Program-made: the position numbers and the translations under genes | Origin: Tanypteryx hageni | Taxonomy: Eukaryota > Arthropoda > Insecta > Odonata > Petaluridae | Length of the DNA: 64,000 nucleotides | Assembly (NCBI GenBank): GCA_028673005.1 | Contig: CM054118.1 | Span: forward strand, 87,352,964-87,416,963 | Direction: 5' to 3' | In this document: positions 23,210 to 35,381 of the stretch, in pieces | How positions within the stretch are numbered: position 1 is the stretch's first letter | How the letters are laid out: each line of letters opens with the position of its first letter | The notes under the pieces: generated by a model | Seen by the model: the letters and a program-made list of their open reading frames with translations, nothing else | The model's database searches: none | Told to the model about the DNA's origin: nothing

Positions 23210-23372
23210 TCATCAACTGGACATAGGTACACACAGAAGGGAGGAGGGAGACCCGGTGACGGCATTAGCATACTCTGTACGAAGAGCACCAAGGGGGCCA
23301 ACGGCTTAACGTCCCGTCCGAAGGACGGAGCGCTGAATTTGTGCGGCCTCCTCAAACCACACAAATAAGGGG
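23210..23372 (-). mobile_element. SINE family B, truncated copy
   Basis: Contains the core shared with the copies at 20.9 and 22.2 kb: GAGCACCAAGGGGGCCAACG, TTAACGTCC and TCCGAAGGACGGAGCGCTGA. The tRNA-like head is missing. Confidence 0.75.
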
Positions 23373-23850
23373 GCTGGGTGAATGGAGGGTGGAATGGAAG
23401 GAGAGAGAGGAGAAAGGGAGGAGTGAGTTAGGGAGGAATGAAAGGAGAGAGAGAGGAGAATGGAAGGAGAGTGTGTGAGAGAGAGAGAGAAAAGAAGGGG
23501 AACGGAAGGAGAGGGAGAGGGAATAATGGAAGGAGAGACGGAGGGAGAGATAGAGAGAAGTTGAGGGGAATGAAGAGAGAGAGGGAGGGAAGAATGGAAG
23601 GAGAGAGAGGGAAAAGAAGGGGAATCGAAGGAGAGAGGGAGGGAAGAATGGAAGGAAAGACGGAGGGAGAGAGAGAGACGGAGGAAGAGGGAAAGAAAAT
23701 GAGGGGAATGAAAAGGAAGAGGGAGGGAAGAATGCAAAGAGGACATGGAAGAGGTGGGAAAGGTGTAAGGGAGAGGAGAGGGAGGGAGGGAGCGTATGTG
23801 AGAGGGTGTAGTGGCGAGAGGGCGGATAAATGGGTGGGAGGGCGTGGGGA
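23373..23850. repeat. long purine tract (GGAAGGAGAGAGAGGGA-like)
   Basis: Nearly 480 bases of A/G on the plus strand built from imperfect AATGGAAGGAGAGAG units of variable length. Charged or Ser/Leu-rich open frames on both strands are artefacts. Confidence 0.88.
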
Positions 23851-23932
23851 ATGTGACTGCGTCTAGTCTAGTGAAAGCAGACTAATTAGAATGAGCGTGC
23901 TATGAACGAGAGTAGGAAGCGAGCGCTTAATG

Positions 23933-24445
23933 CATGGATCTCAAACTCCTTTTGGTATGTACACACATTTCTGCGGCCCGCGAAGTAAGCTAGGTTACAC
24001 TTTAGACGCCTAAAACTCCAATGCATTTCTTATAAAATATTTCACGTACGTACAACTAAGATATTTAAGAAATATGTTAAATCGGCACTTTTAAAATATA
24101 GGTACGCAGTTAATTGCTCATTCCGATTTATAAAAATTGTGTACAAGCGGGGTACTAAGTATGTTCTTTCCGCTGCCTGCGTGTTTCTTGCGTGTCAAAA
24201 AAACCTAATCCTCGACGCCGAATCCAGAATTTCTGCGATGAATGGTTTTATGGACGCATCAAATGGTTGGGGCGATTACTTTTTTGTGGAAGGGAACAGT
24301 GAATGTCCAAAGAATATGAAACGATGTGAGGACTGGGAAAGTATGCGGCCCACGGACTTAGTACGGTGCTTTAATGCGGCCCGTGGGTTCGGTGGAAGGC
24401 CTTCAAGCGGCCCGCGCACCGATGTGAGTTTGAGACCCCTGGGTT
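23933..24445. mobile_element. hAT-type MITE with degenerate ends
   Basis: Starts CATGGATCTCAAACTCC and ends, reversed, with CAGGGGTCTCAAACTCACA. Both sides contain GCGGCCCGCG-type words typical of such MITEs. The flanking 8-mers match only at about five positions. A 102-residue frame inside is chance. Confidence 0.65.
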
Positions 24446-24654
24446 AGAGAAATCCCTCTTTTAAAGTTACACGATTATGATATTATTAAAATTCATTTTC
24501 TGCAAAATGCGATAGTAAATCACTGCTCCATAACAACCATCTCATCAAGGCTACTATTACTACTGCTACCACCAGGGCTTGTAAAATGTATTCAAACAAA
24601 CGTCGATATTCGTCTGCGATATTTAGGAAAAATAAACGTCGAAAAATACCAAGC

Positions 24655-25430
24655 CCAATTGGCCGAGCGAAGTGAGGTCTCTCCTGTTGAGTCCCTGCGC
24701 ATTTTGTGTCTGTTTGTTTGTTCTACTATAACTGTTGTCTCGGTTTTCACCAAACCTCGTGTGCATCTACAAATACCTTAGAGTCGACTGCCTATACTTT
24801 TTCTAGAACACCACCCTTATAGTTCCCGCGTAACTTGCGTTGGCGCATTGCGCTAATTTCCAAATCATATCCAATCAAGACGAGATTTAGGGTGCATACA
24901 GAAAACATCTAACGATGAAGAAAACGTCAAAGAAAAATTTCTCTAAAATGTACAGGGAGCCTCCCAGAGGCGCGCAATTTGCGTTCGCTCGCTCTCCTGT
25001 TGAGTCCCTGTGCACTTTGTCTGTTCTGCTATAACCGCTCTCTCAAACAAAACTTCGTAAACAGATCGAACATATTGAATAATATAGAAGAATTGAAGAC
25101 GAAAACGAGAAATATTTAACCGCTGAGGGGAGCGCTTTCAATTCTATTCAAATTTTACATCTCCACGGTTTTATGTGCAGGATAACTATGAAGACGATAA
25201 TAATATTGAACACGTGATTCATCCCCACCTGCCCTAAGTGGGCTAAGCGAGGCCGAAGATCTCGCGGATCCCCTGGTTATATCTTTGGTTGAGATTGACA
25301 GCCTCATAATATATCCTAAAATTCTCTTTAAAAGCAAAATCTATCACATACAGACAGACTGACAGACAGACACACAGACATCATCGAGAAAATAGTCAAA
25401 AGGCGTTCAGGGGACCCTAAAACATCTATT
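24655..25430. repeat. dispersed repeat with internal direct duplication and CAGACAGA-type end
   Basis: CTCTCCTGTTGAGTCCCTG recurs at about 24,679 and 24,998, both followed by a GCA-TTTGT-CTGTT-CT-CTATAAC segment. An ACAGACAGACTGACAGACAG run lies at about 25,350, followed by CATCATCGAGAAAATAGTC. That type of sequence is common in insect transposable element tails. The family is not identified. Confidence 0.55.
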
Positions 25431-25565
25431 TCCGTTGAAATCTTTAATTCGATTTTTTTCATGAAAACAATACTTGCTCTATTCGTATATGGAGAAAGTT
25501 GTCACTTATCCGTTATTTTGAAAGATTTGCTTTAATATTTGATAAATGTAAAAATGTATCAGAAT

Positions 25566-25600
25566 AAAAGTTGTAGGAAATTTTATTTTCTACAACTTTT
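25566..25600. repeat. short perfect hairpin
   Basis: AAAAGTTGTAG and its exact inverse CTACAACTTTT are separated by 13 bases. Possibly an element terminus or an isolated palindrome. Confidence 0.6.
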
Positions 25601-26915
25601 CTTTTCCATATAATGTATTGTTTAAGAGATATCTTATATTTTTAGCTGCCACCACTACGCCACCTGCCGAAGACTATTGTTAACAATTGACGCTTAGTTA
25701 CGTCTTAGTAACGCTCCTTTTTCCTTTCATAATTGTCAACCGGAAGTAAATAATGACAACGATCCCAGAGCTAACAACATGTAATTTGTCATATAAATAT
25801 GGAAAAAATCATGTGTTGCCCACATCAGTTTATTTTAATTTAGGCACATATATTGCAACAAGTTATAATAACAACATTAATTGCATAAATCAAGAGAATA
25901 GTGAATATGATCCTAAAAACAAAAATATAACATATTTAAAAATAAATAAATCAATATGCAGTAAAAAGTGCAACATAAATATAAAATTCACATAATTAAA
26001 AGTTATAGGAAACAATAATAATTTCGGTTACACAAAATTTGTGTGGCGTATTCTTTAACAAATAAATCATCATGATTATCTCCTTGCCACGCAACATTTA
26101 TACACCCAAAACTATTTTTACTGTCTGGAATATTAATTAGGCCAATTTTGTATTTATTTTACATATTAATCTACATATCAATAGCGTAAAAAATGAGATT
26201 TTTAAAGCGAAGGTAACAGCCACCTTAACTTGTGGCCTATCAAATTAAACGTCTCGACCTGCGGATTTGTAGGAATATGATAAAATTGAAATCGATCAAA
26301 CTTTTGGCGAGATATTGTTGTTTTTTGTGACCGGCTAAGCTCTGCTCGACGTAGTTGTAGTGGATGATGTTGAGGTGGCGCTGCTAGCGGACATTAGACG
26401 CTATAGGAAATAACGTGGCGCACCTAGCGGACATTAGTAGAAGGAAATAAACCTCGCAATCGCTGACATTCATGGTAATGCCACAGAAGGCTAATTATCA
26501 ATAAAATATTTAATCTAACCAACCAGTTGATTTATCGACGGGCAAGTGGTAGTTTTAATTTAATACTTTACTCACGCATACCCGTCATTTTTAAGGGCAA
26601 ATACACTAATCGTATATAATAAAAGGCAGTGCTCATATTGTGTTTCCCTCCACTCCATCTCCCTCCTCCCGCCACCTCATTCTCCCCCCTCCCGCCGCCT
26701 CCCCCCTCCTCCCGCCATCCCTTTCTTCCGCCCCTCTATCGCTTTCACCTTAGCGGGAGATTTGCAGGAAATGAACCACGAAAAGGCGACCGCGCCTTTG
26801 ACCTTCACTCGCTCTCCTTTCTTGGTATAAAATTAGATCAAGGACGTCCTTGACGCGAGGTATCCTGAAACGTCTGCAACATCGGTCTTAGATTACATAT
26901 TACGATATATTTGTA
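25601..26915. other. AT-rich spacer; short duplication; pyrimidine tract
   Basis: No gene. The words CTAGCGGACATTAG at about 26,390 and 26,435 form a short direct repeat in a less AT-rich patch. A CCCTCC-type tract runs at 26,643-26,725. Confidence 0.45.
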
Positions 26916-27075
26916 AATTTAACTAGCTTATAAACAGCTTTTGGCAGCCTTTTTGCAATGAGCTTAATAACACTGACAATAACGAACAGATACCACCATG
27001 CCCCGGGCAGGGTTTGAACCCGCGACCATATCAATCGAAGACAGACATCTTATTCAACACTATACCGGGACCGGC
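26916..27075 (-). mobile_element. tRNA-derived SINE, family A
   Basis: Minus copy with CGCGGGTTCAAACCCTGCCC as B box region and an ATTGCAAAAAGGCTGCC body. The head is diverged (CCCGGTATAGTGTTGAATAA). Confidence 0.75.
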
Positions 27076-27689
27076 AATAAATGTATTGCATGCGAATTTT
27101 GCAGCGAACGATAAATGAAAATTAAATCGCCGGTGTTTCTTTAAACTTGATCATTTCTGGGGCTCGCAAAATCGAATGGCTTTTGACAAATCGGAGTTAT
27201 AGATGATCTGGCCAGAGTTGGCACTTGGTTGCGCGGAAGCAGTCAAATGCCAACTCTGGGGGGAGGGCTTTAGCCAACGAGACAGCGTAATGAGCGAGAT
27301 GTTACCATGGCAACGGTGCGCTGTTTTCATTTTCTCTTAGCCCTCCTGTTTCGCTACTCACACGCGTAATGAACGGCAGGTTGGGGTAAACCGATGGTCG
27401 TAACAGCATTTGGCAACATCGCCTTCCCATAACGAAATGCAATCGATACAAATTTAACTTGCATTTGACCTGTTAAGATTTTTATGAGATGATAAAAAGG
27501 ATAAAAATCTTATTAAGGCAGATAGAAGAACCCTAAAATATGACTGAAAAAACCTTTGGCTACTTTATTGTAATACTGTTAAATTATTAATGAAATATAT
27601 AAATTAAATGTCTATTAAAATAAATAAAAATGCACTTCCTCTTTTATAAACGTTTTTATTTCAAATATAGAACATCTAAAAAAAGCAAA

Positions 27690-27780
27690 ATTTCCATTGT
27701 CCCGTTTTTTTAATGTCCCGGATTTTCTCCTTCAAAACTCCTTTTGTCCATGTGGCAGAAACCGCGGGAAACAAACCCTA
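27690..27780. mobile_element. hAT-type element, right end only
   Basis: Reversed, the end reads TAGGGTTTGTTTCCCGCGG and resembles the TAGGGTTNCC ends at 12,677 and 30,157. No partner end was found. Confidence 0.45.
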
Positions 27781-28105
27781 CTGGGTTGGTACCTTTGAGC
27801 GAAAAATATCAACTTCCTTAATATTTGTCGTACAAAGCCGACGTGCATAGTCGAGAAACTACGTACAGTGTTAGACAGAGATGCATTCTCATCAGAAATG
27901 CATTAATAAAGTTTTTATTAATTCGTGCTTAATCATGCCTGCGGTCAGGGGACACCCCGCTGGGAAGGATGAGCTCGGGCGTCGAGGAAGGGTTCGCACA
28001 GCCGAGGACTTGAGGTATCTCTCGGGCTAATGACGGTCCAAGGGATTGACCAAAATTATAATATCCATTCCTTTCCCCAAAGAAAAGTACAAATCCAGCT
28101 CCTAT

Positions 28106-28325
28106 ATTACAATGCCAAGATATTTTAACGTGATAGAGGAAATTATCCTGCACGATGGATTTCAGATTTCCCATGTATGTACATCAAACGGAAAGGATAA
28201 TTACTGAAATCGAACCCGGGACTTTGAATCTTCGCAACAAAAGCTATCCTCGGAAGCTCGGCCCTAGTAGCTAGAGATCTTCACCCAGTGTCATGAAAAT
28301 TGTTCCATTGGTTCAAATGATTTTC
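28106..28325. repeat. dispersed repeat, second copy (see 7,081-7,330)
   Basis: Same order of shared words as 7,081-7,330, in the same orientation. It stops where the first copy continues into GTTAATAGTGTGGAC. Confidence 0.65.
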
Positions 28326-29180
28326 GTGTCGCGTGCCAAGTAAATAATATGAATCATAAGTGTTTTCGCTAGCCACTAGTTTACTCCTTCTCTAAGAAAC
28401 TTAATATTTTATACAAAAATACAATCTTACGATGCCAAGTAAAATCACACGCGTCCCACGTATTTGCCATCCCTTGTCTAGGAGATTGTATTTAGGTATG
28501 CATTGTTAATACCTTTCATACAGTTATCATACCCTGATTGATTTTACATTGTCATTTTTATTTATCAATGTTTTAAGAGTTATTGTTTATATATTTTGTT
28601 AATATCTTATTGTCTGCGTACAATGGAATGCATTTTTCATCGATTTTTTCATTTTTGTTTTTTACCATTTCTATTCAAATTATGTTTGATATTTTGGAAA
28701 GAGATATTGTTTTATATTCAATAAAATACATTTATCTATTGCATAAAAGCCTTTCATGATATTTGCTTTTGATTATTGTTACCCACCTACAGTGTAGCCT
28801 CTCCGTGGTTCCATAGAAAATGAAAGTTGAGAGGTGTTGTAGCACTTGAGGATAGTCGCTAGGAGAACTTTCATTATTACTACTATATTATTATTACTAT
28901 ATTATGTAAGTTCCGGGTTCCAAATGGCTGGCGCCCGGAAATTCTAAATTGACCAACTTAAGGGTTAAAGAACTATGAGTTGTTAAGTGTTCCTTTTCGT
29001 GTCATGGTTTGGGGAATTATATATGGTAATTATAACACTTGAAGATATTAATTACCTTCTCTTCTACTCCTAGATCAGCTTGATTTCCACTTATATTTTG
29101 CATTAACGTATTGGACAAAAGAATCTACGTTAATTTATAGGTTACAAAAATTGCAAAAATATGACCACATGTCAACCAAA
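28326..29180. other. unassigned AT-rich spacer
   Basis: Nothing recognised. Confidence 0.4.
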
Positions 29181-29640
29181 TTACACTTGAAAATTTTTCA
29201 TAACACATGCGGATTTCAAGCAAATTGGAAGACTTGCCAGATAAAGACGGATATGTTCAGGCATGTCAAAAATTAGAATGCAAACAAAGGCCGGTTCTAC
29301 ATCAAGCGTACGAAGCAACCACTGGGGTTTGCGGTAAAACTGCAACTTTTTGTCGTCTAGTTTTAAACGAAAACCTCGGTCCACACAAAAGAAGACGAAA
29401 TCACCAAGAAAATATTGCGTTTTTGTTTCTTGCCGTCTGCACCAAAGTTTCGACAAGCAAAACATGAGCGAACACCGTAACATCGGGAATGTTGACACGA
29501 AGCTGTTTTTTGCCATTTTATGGAACCTAGTGATAAGTGAGCAACTAATGATGTGGAGGTCCCGATTTTCTATATTTTTTATAGTTGCATCTTTCTCGGA
29601 AGTGCTGCAAATATACATTCTTCAATTTCATCTGTAGAAA
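29181..29640. other. opposed open frames of unknown meaning
   Basis: A 145-residue minus frame (29181-29618) and two plus frames (29207-29467, 29350-29637) overlap. The stretch is less AT-rich than its surroundings. I recognise no domain in any of them. It could be an exon of an unknown gene or an eroded transposon. No call is made. Confidence 0.25.
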
Positions 29641-30148
29641 CCTTTAATGTTCAAAATATGGAGATGACAAGTGCCATTAAGGAATTTTCGGACAAAATCG
29701 AGGAAATTATATTTTAAGAACACTAATTCTCCTGTGTTGATTATTAATTTTCAATTTATTAAATTATAGTTATTTTTCTTGTAGTCTACGTCACCGAAGT
29801 AGCTTAATTTTTGTTTAATAGAAAATGCTATTCTTGTTAATTTATTTGTGTCATAATTGTATACTTCAGGTAGAAATATATTCAAATTAAGGAAACTGAT
29901 TTTATTTTCTTAAATACTGTCATGCACTCCGCCCTCTGTGGGTGAAAGAGGGCGCCGAAAGTAGGCTTCGCCCGAGGCGCCGTTTTACCTCGAGCCGGCG
30001 GACCTGTTCACTTTAATTTTCTTCAGTCAAAAGAAATAAAAAAGTGACTTTAGAAGGAACCGAACCCCGTTTTTCTACACTGCAGACTATAATCATCGCA
30101 CCAACAGCCAACTGAAAATTGTAATATTTTTACAGTCCGTATTTAGAG
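29641..30148. other. spacer with possible tRNA-like element
   Basis: A GC-rich patch at 29,925-30,005. On the minus strand at 30,050-30,120 a GGTTCGGTTCC box could be a SINE B box. Evidence is weak. Confidence 0.3.
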
Positions 30149-30913
30149 AGCATTGGTAGGGTTACCATATTTTTAATCTTACTTCCCGGACAACAAGAAC
30201 ACAAAAATCCGGACAAAACCCGGACTTTTAAAATTTATCTTTTTAAGCACAAAAAATTGTACTGTGGTTTTATATCAATAAAGGAAATATAATTAAATAT
30301 TATTAAAGTTAATTTTCGGATGTAAATGTTTATACTACTTAAACATTTACGCATAAAAACGAAATGCAACATTATTTATAATTTCATGCTTTATTATGAC
30401 TTGTTATCCGAAACAATAATTCTGACGACGCAGACTATATATGTAAATAATATATAGGAATATACAACTTTTTATACGTCTTGAATAATATATATATAAA
30501 TATAAACTCTAAACCTAAGTTTATTAATTAACTTGGAAATAATAGTTAAACTGATTATTAAGGAATAATAATATGACACATTATATTATTACTGCGGTTT
30601 GCGGAACGACTTATTTACAAATTTAAAGCAAAATGATCGAGTAAAGCGTCAAAAATGATATTTAACATCTTACGATATAATCAGAGATAAAACGTTAAAA
30701 TCACAAGCTGCAATCACCATCATCATCATGCTGCTGTCCGAAGACAGGTTTCATATTTCCCAAAAATTAACGTAAATAACTTAAAAAACGTACAATAGAA
30801 GGAAATATTCAAATTCCGGACAGGTGTTAAAATCCCGCCCGGACGTCCCCGGACACCGTAAAAAGGAGGACATGTCCGGGAAAAACCGGACGTCTGGTAA
30901 CCCTAAGCATTGG
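30149..30913. mobile_element. hAT element, 749 bp, perfect 8-bp duplication
   Basis: AGCATTGG at 30149-30156 and 30906-30913 flanks an element with ends TAGGGTTACCATAT and, reversed, TAGGGTTACCAGACGTCCGG. Both subterminal regions contain many CCGGACA-type words, possible transposase-binding sites. The AT-rich interior lacks a transposase, so it is non-autonomous. Confidence 0.9.
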
Positions 30914-31754
30914 AGATGTCGTTCTCGGTTGGCCACATGGTCGCGCGTCTGTTGGTCTATTGGGGTCGTCACGGGTCCACATGGGCACCTAAAGAGGGAA
31001 CACTGCTCATAACTGACACTTCATCATAATAGTACGAACTCGAATGGTCTCGCGGAGATTGTGACAACCTTACAGCCGTTAAGCGTATTATTATATTAGT
31101 TACTAATTTCCTGGAACGATTATTTATTCCGTTCTCAGCGCTCTAGTTGGGTTTAAAAGGGTGCTTTACAGAGAATAGCGAAGACGCGTTGATGTTTGGA
31201 GCCGGAGATATTTATAAACAATGCCCGAATGTCGTCAACGGCCTGAATAAAAGCGAATCACGAGACACTTGTCGCGGTGATTTCCCGGAGTCTCTCTCAT
31301 ACCCCGATTTCTCCACCAGAGGGCGTGAGCGCGCTCAATGGCGCTCTACTTGGGTGCGAGCACATCGATGCTCCCGGAAGAGGGCGCCCGGTCACCCCCC
31401 TCCTGCCCGCTCCCCTTCTTCCGCCCTCCACTCCCCTACTCCGCCCCCCCCCTCCTGCTCAGATTCCCCGCTCTACTTGTTCCGATCCCACTCCCCCCCC
31501 ACTCACACGCTACTCTTCCCCGCCTTTCAGCTTTTTTGGCCGAGATATCCAGCGGCCGCCGCAAGAGGGGGTCATCCAATGGGCGAAAGTTCGACGATAA
31601 TAATAATCCGGTTCCTAAGCCGAGATTCCGTGAATCCGGTCTCGCCGAGGACCAAATGTACACCGCGATAGATACATGGAGAAGAAAGAGAGAGAGAGAC
31701 GGGATTGAGTGAGTGATTGGAGATTTGAAGCAAAGAGAGTGAATAGGCATGGCT
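30914..31754. other. GC-rich patch with pyrimidine tract, no gene called
   Basis: 31,260-31,640 is GC-rich, with a CCCCTCC tract at 31,395-31,510. Frames of 104-174 residues on both strands overlap it and are P/S/R-rich without known domains. Confidence 0.4.
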
Positions 31755-31815
31755 CTAGTGCAGGGGTCGGCAGCCTACGGCCCGCAGGCCACATGCGGCC
31801 CTCGAGGGTGAGATA
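31755..31815. mobile_element. hAT-type element, left end only
   Basis: CAGGGGTCGGCAGCCTACGG followed by CCCGCAGGCCACATGCGGCC is a classic hAT MITE end. The opposite end was not found. Confidence 0.55.
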
Positions 31816-31945
31816 AAAAATTAATCGACAAAATTTCACATGGGCAATTTCACGATATTAGTAAAGTGATGGTTTGCAAATCTTTTTTGATGAATTTGTA
31901 ACGCTAGCGAATTATTTATACTCGATTTTCACTACTATGGAAACA

Positions 31946-32090
31946 ATCAAGGGGATGGTTAGAGTCTAGCTTCCAATGCTCGGGTTCCGGGTTCGAATCC
32001 TGTCGAGGGCATCTTCGCATGTGTTATTATTGTTGCGCCTATTGTAAAAGACCGTGAAGATATTTTTTAGCTAGTTAAAAATAATTTTAA
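31946..32090 (+). mobile_element. tRNA-derived SINE, family A
   Basis: GGGGATGGTTAGAGTCTAG (A box), CGGGTTCGAATCCTGTCGAG (B box), then GCGCCTATTGTAAAAGACCG and AGCTAGTTAAAAATAA. Confidence 0.8.
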
Positions 32091-32592
32091 AAGGTGCTGG
32101 TTGGGGGAGGCTGGCCCTACGGAGAAATTCCCTTGAAGAGTTCCTGCGATGAACAGAAATGTTTTCGTTTCGATCTTGGAATGTGGAAGTGATGGCGAAG
32201 GGGCACGGACCATCCAAAAATCGTAAAATTTGCTTATTGATTTTTTGTTTATCGAGGAAATCAGGCGAACGTTTAACTGTTAATACCATATACAAAATGG
32301 CGAAAGTTGCGCGTTGAATGGCCGAATGAAGTTATTCGCACATAAGGCGAAACGCATAAACTATAACTCTTCATTCATTCTCGCTTTCGTTTCCTCTATG
32401 CATCGAACTTTGGTGGACGTATGGACTAAATTGTCAACTGCTTAATCATTATATAAAAAACTAATTAAGATAAATAAGATATGGTTTTCTAAGAGATGAT
32501 GTTCTGCTATCCGAGGGATGCGTGCTGGTCTTTAAAATCTATTTTGAAGCGCCAAATGCGGTAAAAATATTCTTCGATTCTTTGTTCTTATT

Positions 32593-32920
32593 GTCTAGAA
32601 CACTGTTGCCCAACCTTTCATACTGCTTGCGAATCCTTCGACGGGCCGCATTGTAAGTTGCCGTTTCTTCGGCGGGCGGATTAGAGATTAAATCCAAAGT
32701 TATCCATATGTTCTGAAGAGTCATATAAGTGAAAATCAAGTCAAAATAAGGTTTTTATAATTTAAAAATCAATTTTAAAAGTTTTATTATCATAATTTTT
32801 ATAAAAATGTATGAATTTGCGTGATAAGTTTTTCAGATAGCTTTTTCATCATACACACAAAAACCCTTCGAGGGCCACATCCAGACCGCGAGCCGTAGTT
32901 TGGGCACCACTGATCCAGAA
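32593..32920. mobile_element. hAT MITE, 312 bp
   Basis: Ends CACTGTTGCCCAACC and, reversed, CAGTGGTGCCCAAACTACGG. The flanking 8-mers GTCTAGAA and ATCCAGAA agree at 6 of 8. Confidence 0.7.
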
Positions 32921-33504
32921 GGTTTTTTTGGTGTCACGGACACATGAAGCTTAGGAATGTATAAGGGATATAATTGCTGCGAAAGTCCCAAAGCGGAAAT
33001 CTCTCCGCAGTTCTGAATGACACCGAGAGGGCGTTCGCGAATCCTTCGTGGGTGGACTGAGTTCGATCCTCGATAACGTGCATTCGCGAAAGAGAAATCC
33101 CTATAAGTATATTTTTACAATTCATCACAGATTATAGTCAAATGCGGAACTCTTTTCCTGCGTTCTGCGGGGATACAAAGGCACGCGTTAAGAGATTAGG
33201 AAATGAGAATTCCGCAGCGCTTGGTGAGCTAGGGCACGAAGGGGGCTCACGCGAGCACGCATGACATATGGCGCAAGAGGTAAGGTATGGAACGCTTCCT
33301 CGAGGAAGAGCCGTCTCTTATCTTTGCCCCAAAGATAAATGCTTTCAAAACAAGGTATTTACGGAGTGAAGTCCAAATTGTCTGTCTGTGGCTTTGATGG
33401 GAAATCTCGATCTGTGAGCCTTTCGGAGGAACCGCATTCGTAGCTACCTGTATTTCGCAATTCGAAGCATCAGACGTGATGAAATATTTCTTCATTCACA
33501 GTAA
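32921..33504. other. unassigned spacer
   Basis: Nothing recognised. Confidence 0.4.
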
Positions 33505-33561
33505 AACCCTTTAATTCGAAACTCGAAGGAGAAAAACTGCGTAGTTTCGAATAAAAGGGTT
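33505..33561. mobile_element. very short inverted-repeat element (57 bp)
   Basis: AACCCTTTAATTCGAAACTCG is inverted as CGTAGTTTCGAATAAAAGGGTT with a centre of about 14 bases. Resembles the TTCGAA-rich ends of Tc/pogo-like MITEs with the interior lost. Confidence 0.55.
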
Positions 33562-34170
33562 CGAATTATCCTATATTTAATTTTTGCACCATAACTTCAA
33601 ATTTTATATGACAAAGAAATCTAGCGAGAACTTCATGAAAGGAGTAAGTTTTTGAAAAACTATAAATTGACACAATAAAAATATATGATACATATTCCCA
33701 AATATATGGTGTGAATACATGTCAGTAAAATATGTAATGCATAGACTCTTAGTCGGTTCCCTCGTCCTCTCACAGTAACAATAATCTCCTTTCTCTTTCG
33801 ATAAGTCAATCATTAGTGCGGTTATAATATAGAGAGAAGAGAAAATATTAATGACTTAGTATAATGTCTACGATCTGAAATGCCAGTAGTGATGCCAAGG
33901 AAATATCGAATTTTCGTTTGAACTACTAATTTTTAATCAACTGAAATTAATTAAACAATCGACTATTATTTAAACATACCTCACTCGAATAGTAGTAATA
34001 TAATATATATAGTTCACGTTCATTCCTTCGTCGTAAATTACCCATATCTTTTCACTTACAAACGTTGTGTATACGTAAAGAAAATTGACGTCTATACGTT
34101 CATTTCTTCGTCGTAGATAATCCATTTCCCATAATTTTCCAAATGTTGCGTGCGCACGAAAAATTCAACT
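33562..34170. other. unassigned AT-rich spacer
   Basis: Nothing recognised beyond a short repeat of TTC-TTCCTTCGTCGTA-like words at 34,020 and 34,100. Confidence 0.4.
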
Positions 34171-34634
34171 ATCCAGTGCAGCGGTTTTTCACTTTTACAA
34201 CCTATTTCTCGTCGCGAACCCTTTGGGTTAACCTTTAATCTTCGCGAACCCTTTGGGTTGTAACAGTTTTGGCGACGAAATCCTTATAACGGAGAGTAAA
34301 TTTTGTAAATACAAATCTGTTTGAACGCGTTTAATTCATGAAAAATAAAAAGTTTATATTACACAACAAAATACAATAAAATCAGAATCTCTGTTATTGT
34401 CATCAGTTTCTAGTTAGTACCTTATAAAATTCAAATATAATTCTTGAAGCATAAGAAAAAATTGGAAATTAAACCATGCAACTAATTTGAAATAAATTAA
34501 AATATTGGTAAAAATTATGGAACCAAGAAAGTGAAAAAGACGCCATTGCCAAATTTTTCTCGGTAACCCCTCAGAATTATTTTGCGAACCCTTGGGGGTA
34601 CGCAAACCTCGGGTTGGGAAACGCTGATCTAGTG
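34171..34634. mobile_element. hAT MITE, 448 bp
   Basis: Target duplication ATCCAGTG / ATCTAGTG (7 of 8). Ends CAGCGGTTTTTCAC and, reversed, CAGCGTTTCCCAACCCGAGG. CGCGAACCCTTTGGGTT words repeat near the left end and are echoed at the right. Confidence 0.8.
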
Positions 34635-35113
34635 GTAACCGCAACAACTTTCGCGAAGTCAGTCAGAAATCTCCATGTTTAACCGAGCAGTCACACATAG
34701 TTCGAAGATTGATTTATCTTGCAATTACCTACGACTCGTCTTTGAAAATGAGGTTCACTTAATAACGAAGTGAAACGAAATGATGATGGCTGCAACAACA
34801 ATTTAACTCAATGAATTATAAAAAAGATATACCGCATTACAATGTCGTGCATTCCGTCAGCCAAACCGACTTCTTACGTCGGTATTTAACGTGGAATATA
34901 CGGAGAATGCTATCAAGTAGCAAGTAATGGAAGAAGAAACTCTGCAAAAGTGTTTTCTTTTACTCTTTAAACGCCTACATCTCGACTGTTTTTGAGAGTT
35001 TGGTCCTGTCACTTTCGCTATTTCCCTTATGTAACAAACACTATCGAACCGGAGAATTTGATAAAACCGATGAATTCGTCGATTCGAAATTCGTTAATCT
35101 TCCCGTACTTCTA
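34635..35113. other. unassigned spacer
   Basis: Nothing recognised. Confidence 0.4.
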
Positions 35114-35381
35114 CTATTAGACAGTGGCGGAGCGAGGGGGGGGGCAGAGGGGGCCAGTTGCCCCCGCACGTAGGGCTGAAGTGGCGCAAACTCACGGACC
35201 GAAAATTAACGTTTCTGTTTATAAACAATAATAATATTATAATATATGCCGAATTAAAAGTCTTGACTTTGGTTTCCATTACATTTGTCAGGAAAATTGT
35301 ACAGGGAGCAAAGAGAGAAGGGCGCATCTCTGTGACTTGCTCCCGGGCGAAGAAGAACCTAGCTACGCCACTGCTATTAAA
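35114..35381. mobile_element. hAT MITE, 252 bp
   Basis: Target duplication CTATTAGA / CTATTAAA (7 of 8). Ends CAGTGGCGGAGCGAGG and, reversed, CAGTGGCGTAGCTAGG. Confidence 0.8.

Noticed and set aside
23306..23866. Open frames of 142-146 residues on both strands
   Set aside because: Low-complexity translation of the long purine tract.
27208..27260. 12-bp inverted repeat CCAGAGTTGGCA … TGCCAACTCTGG
   Set aside because: Too short and isolated to be called an element; no target duplication.
29181..29640. 145-residue minus frame as a gene
   Set aside because: Competing plus-strand frames, no motif, no splice or promoter context that decides it.
31147..31750. Open frames of 104-174 residues
   Set aside because: Overlapping in several frames on GC-rich pyrimidine sequence, P/S/R-rich, no known domain.
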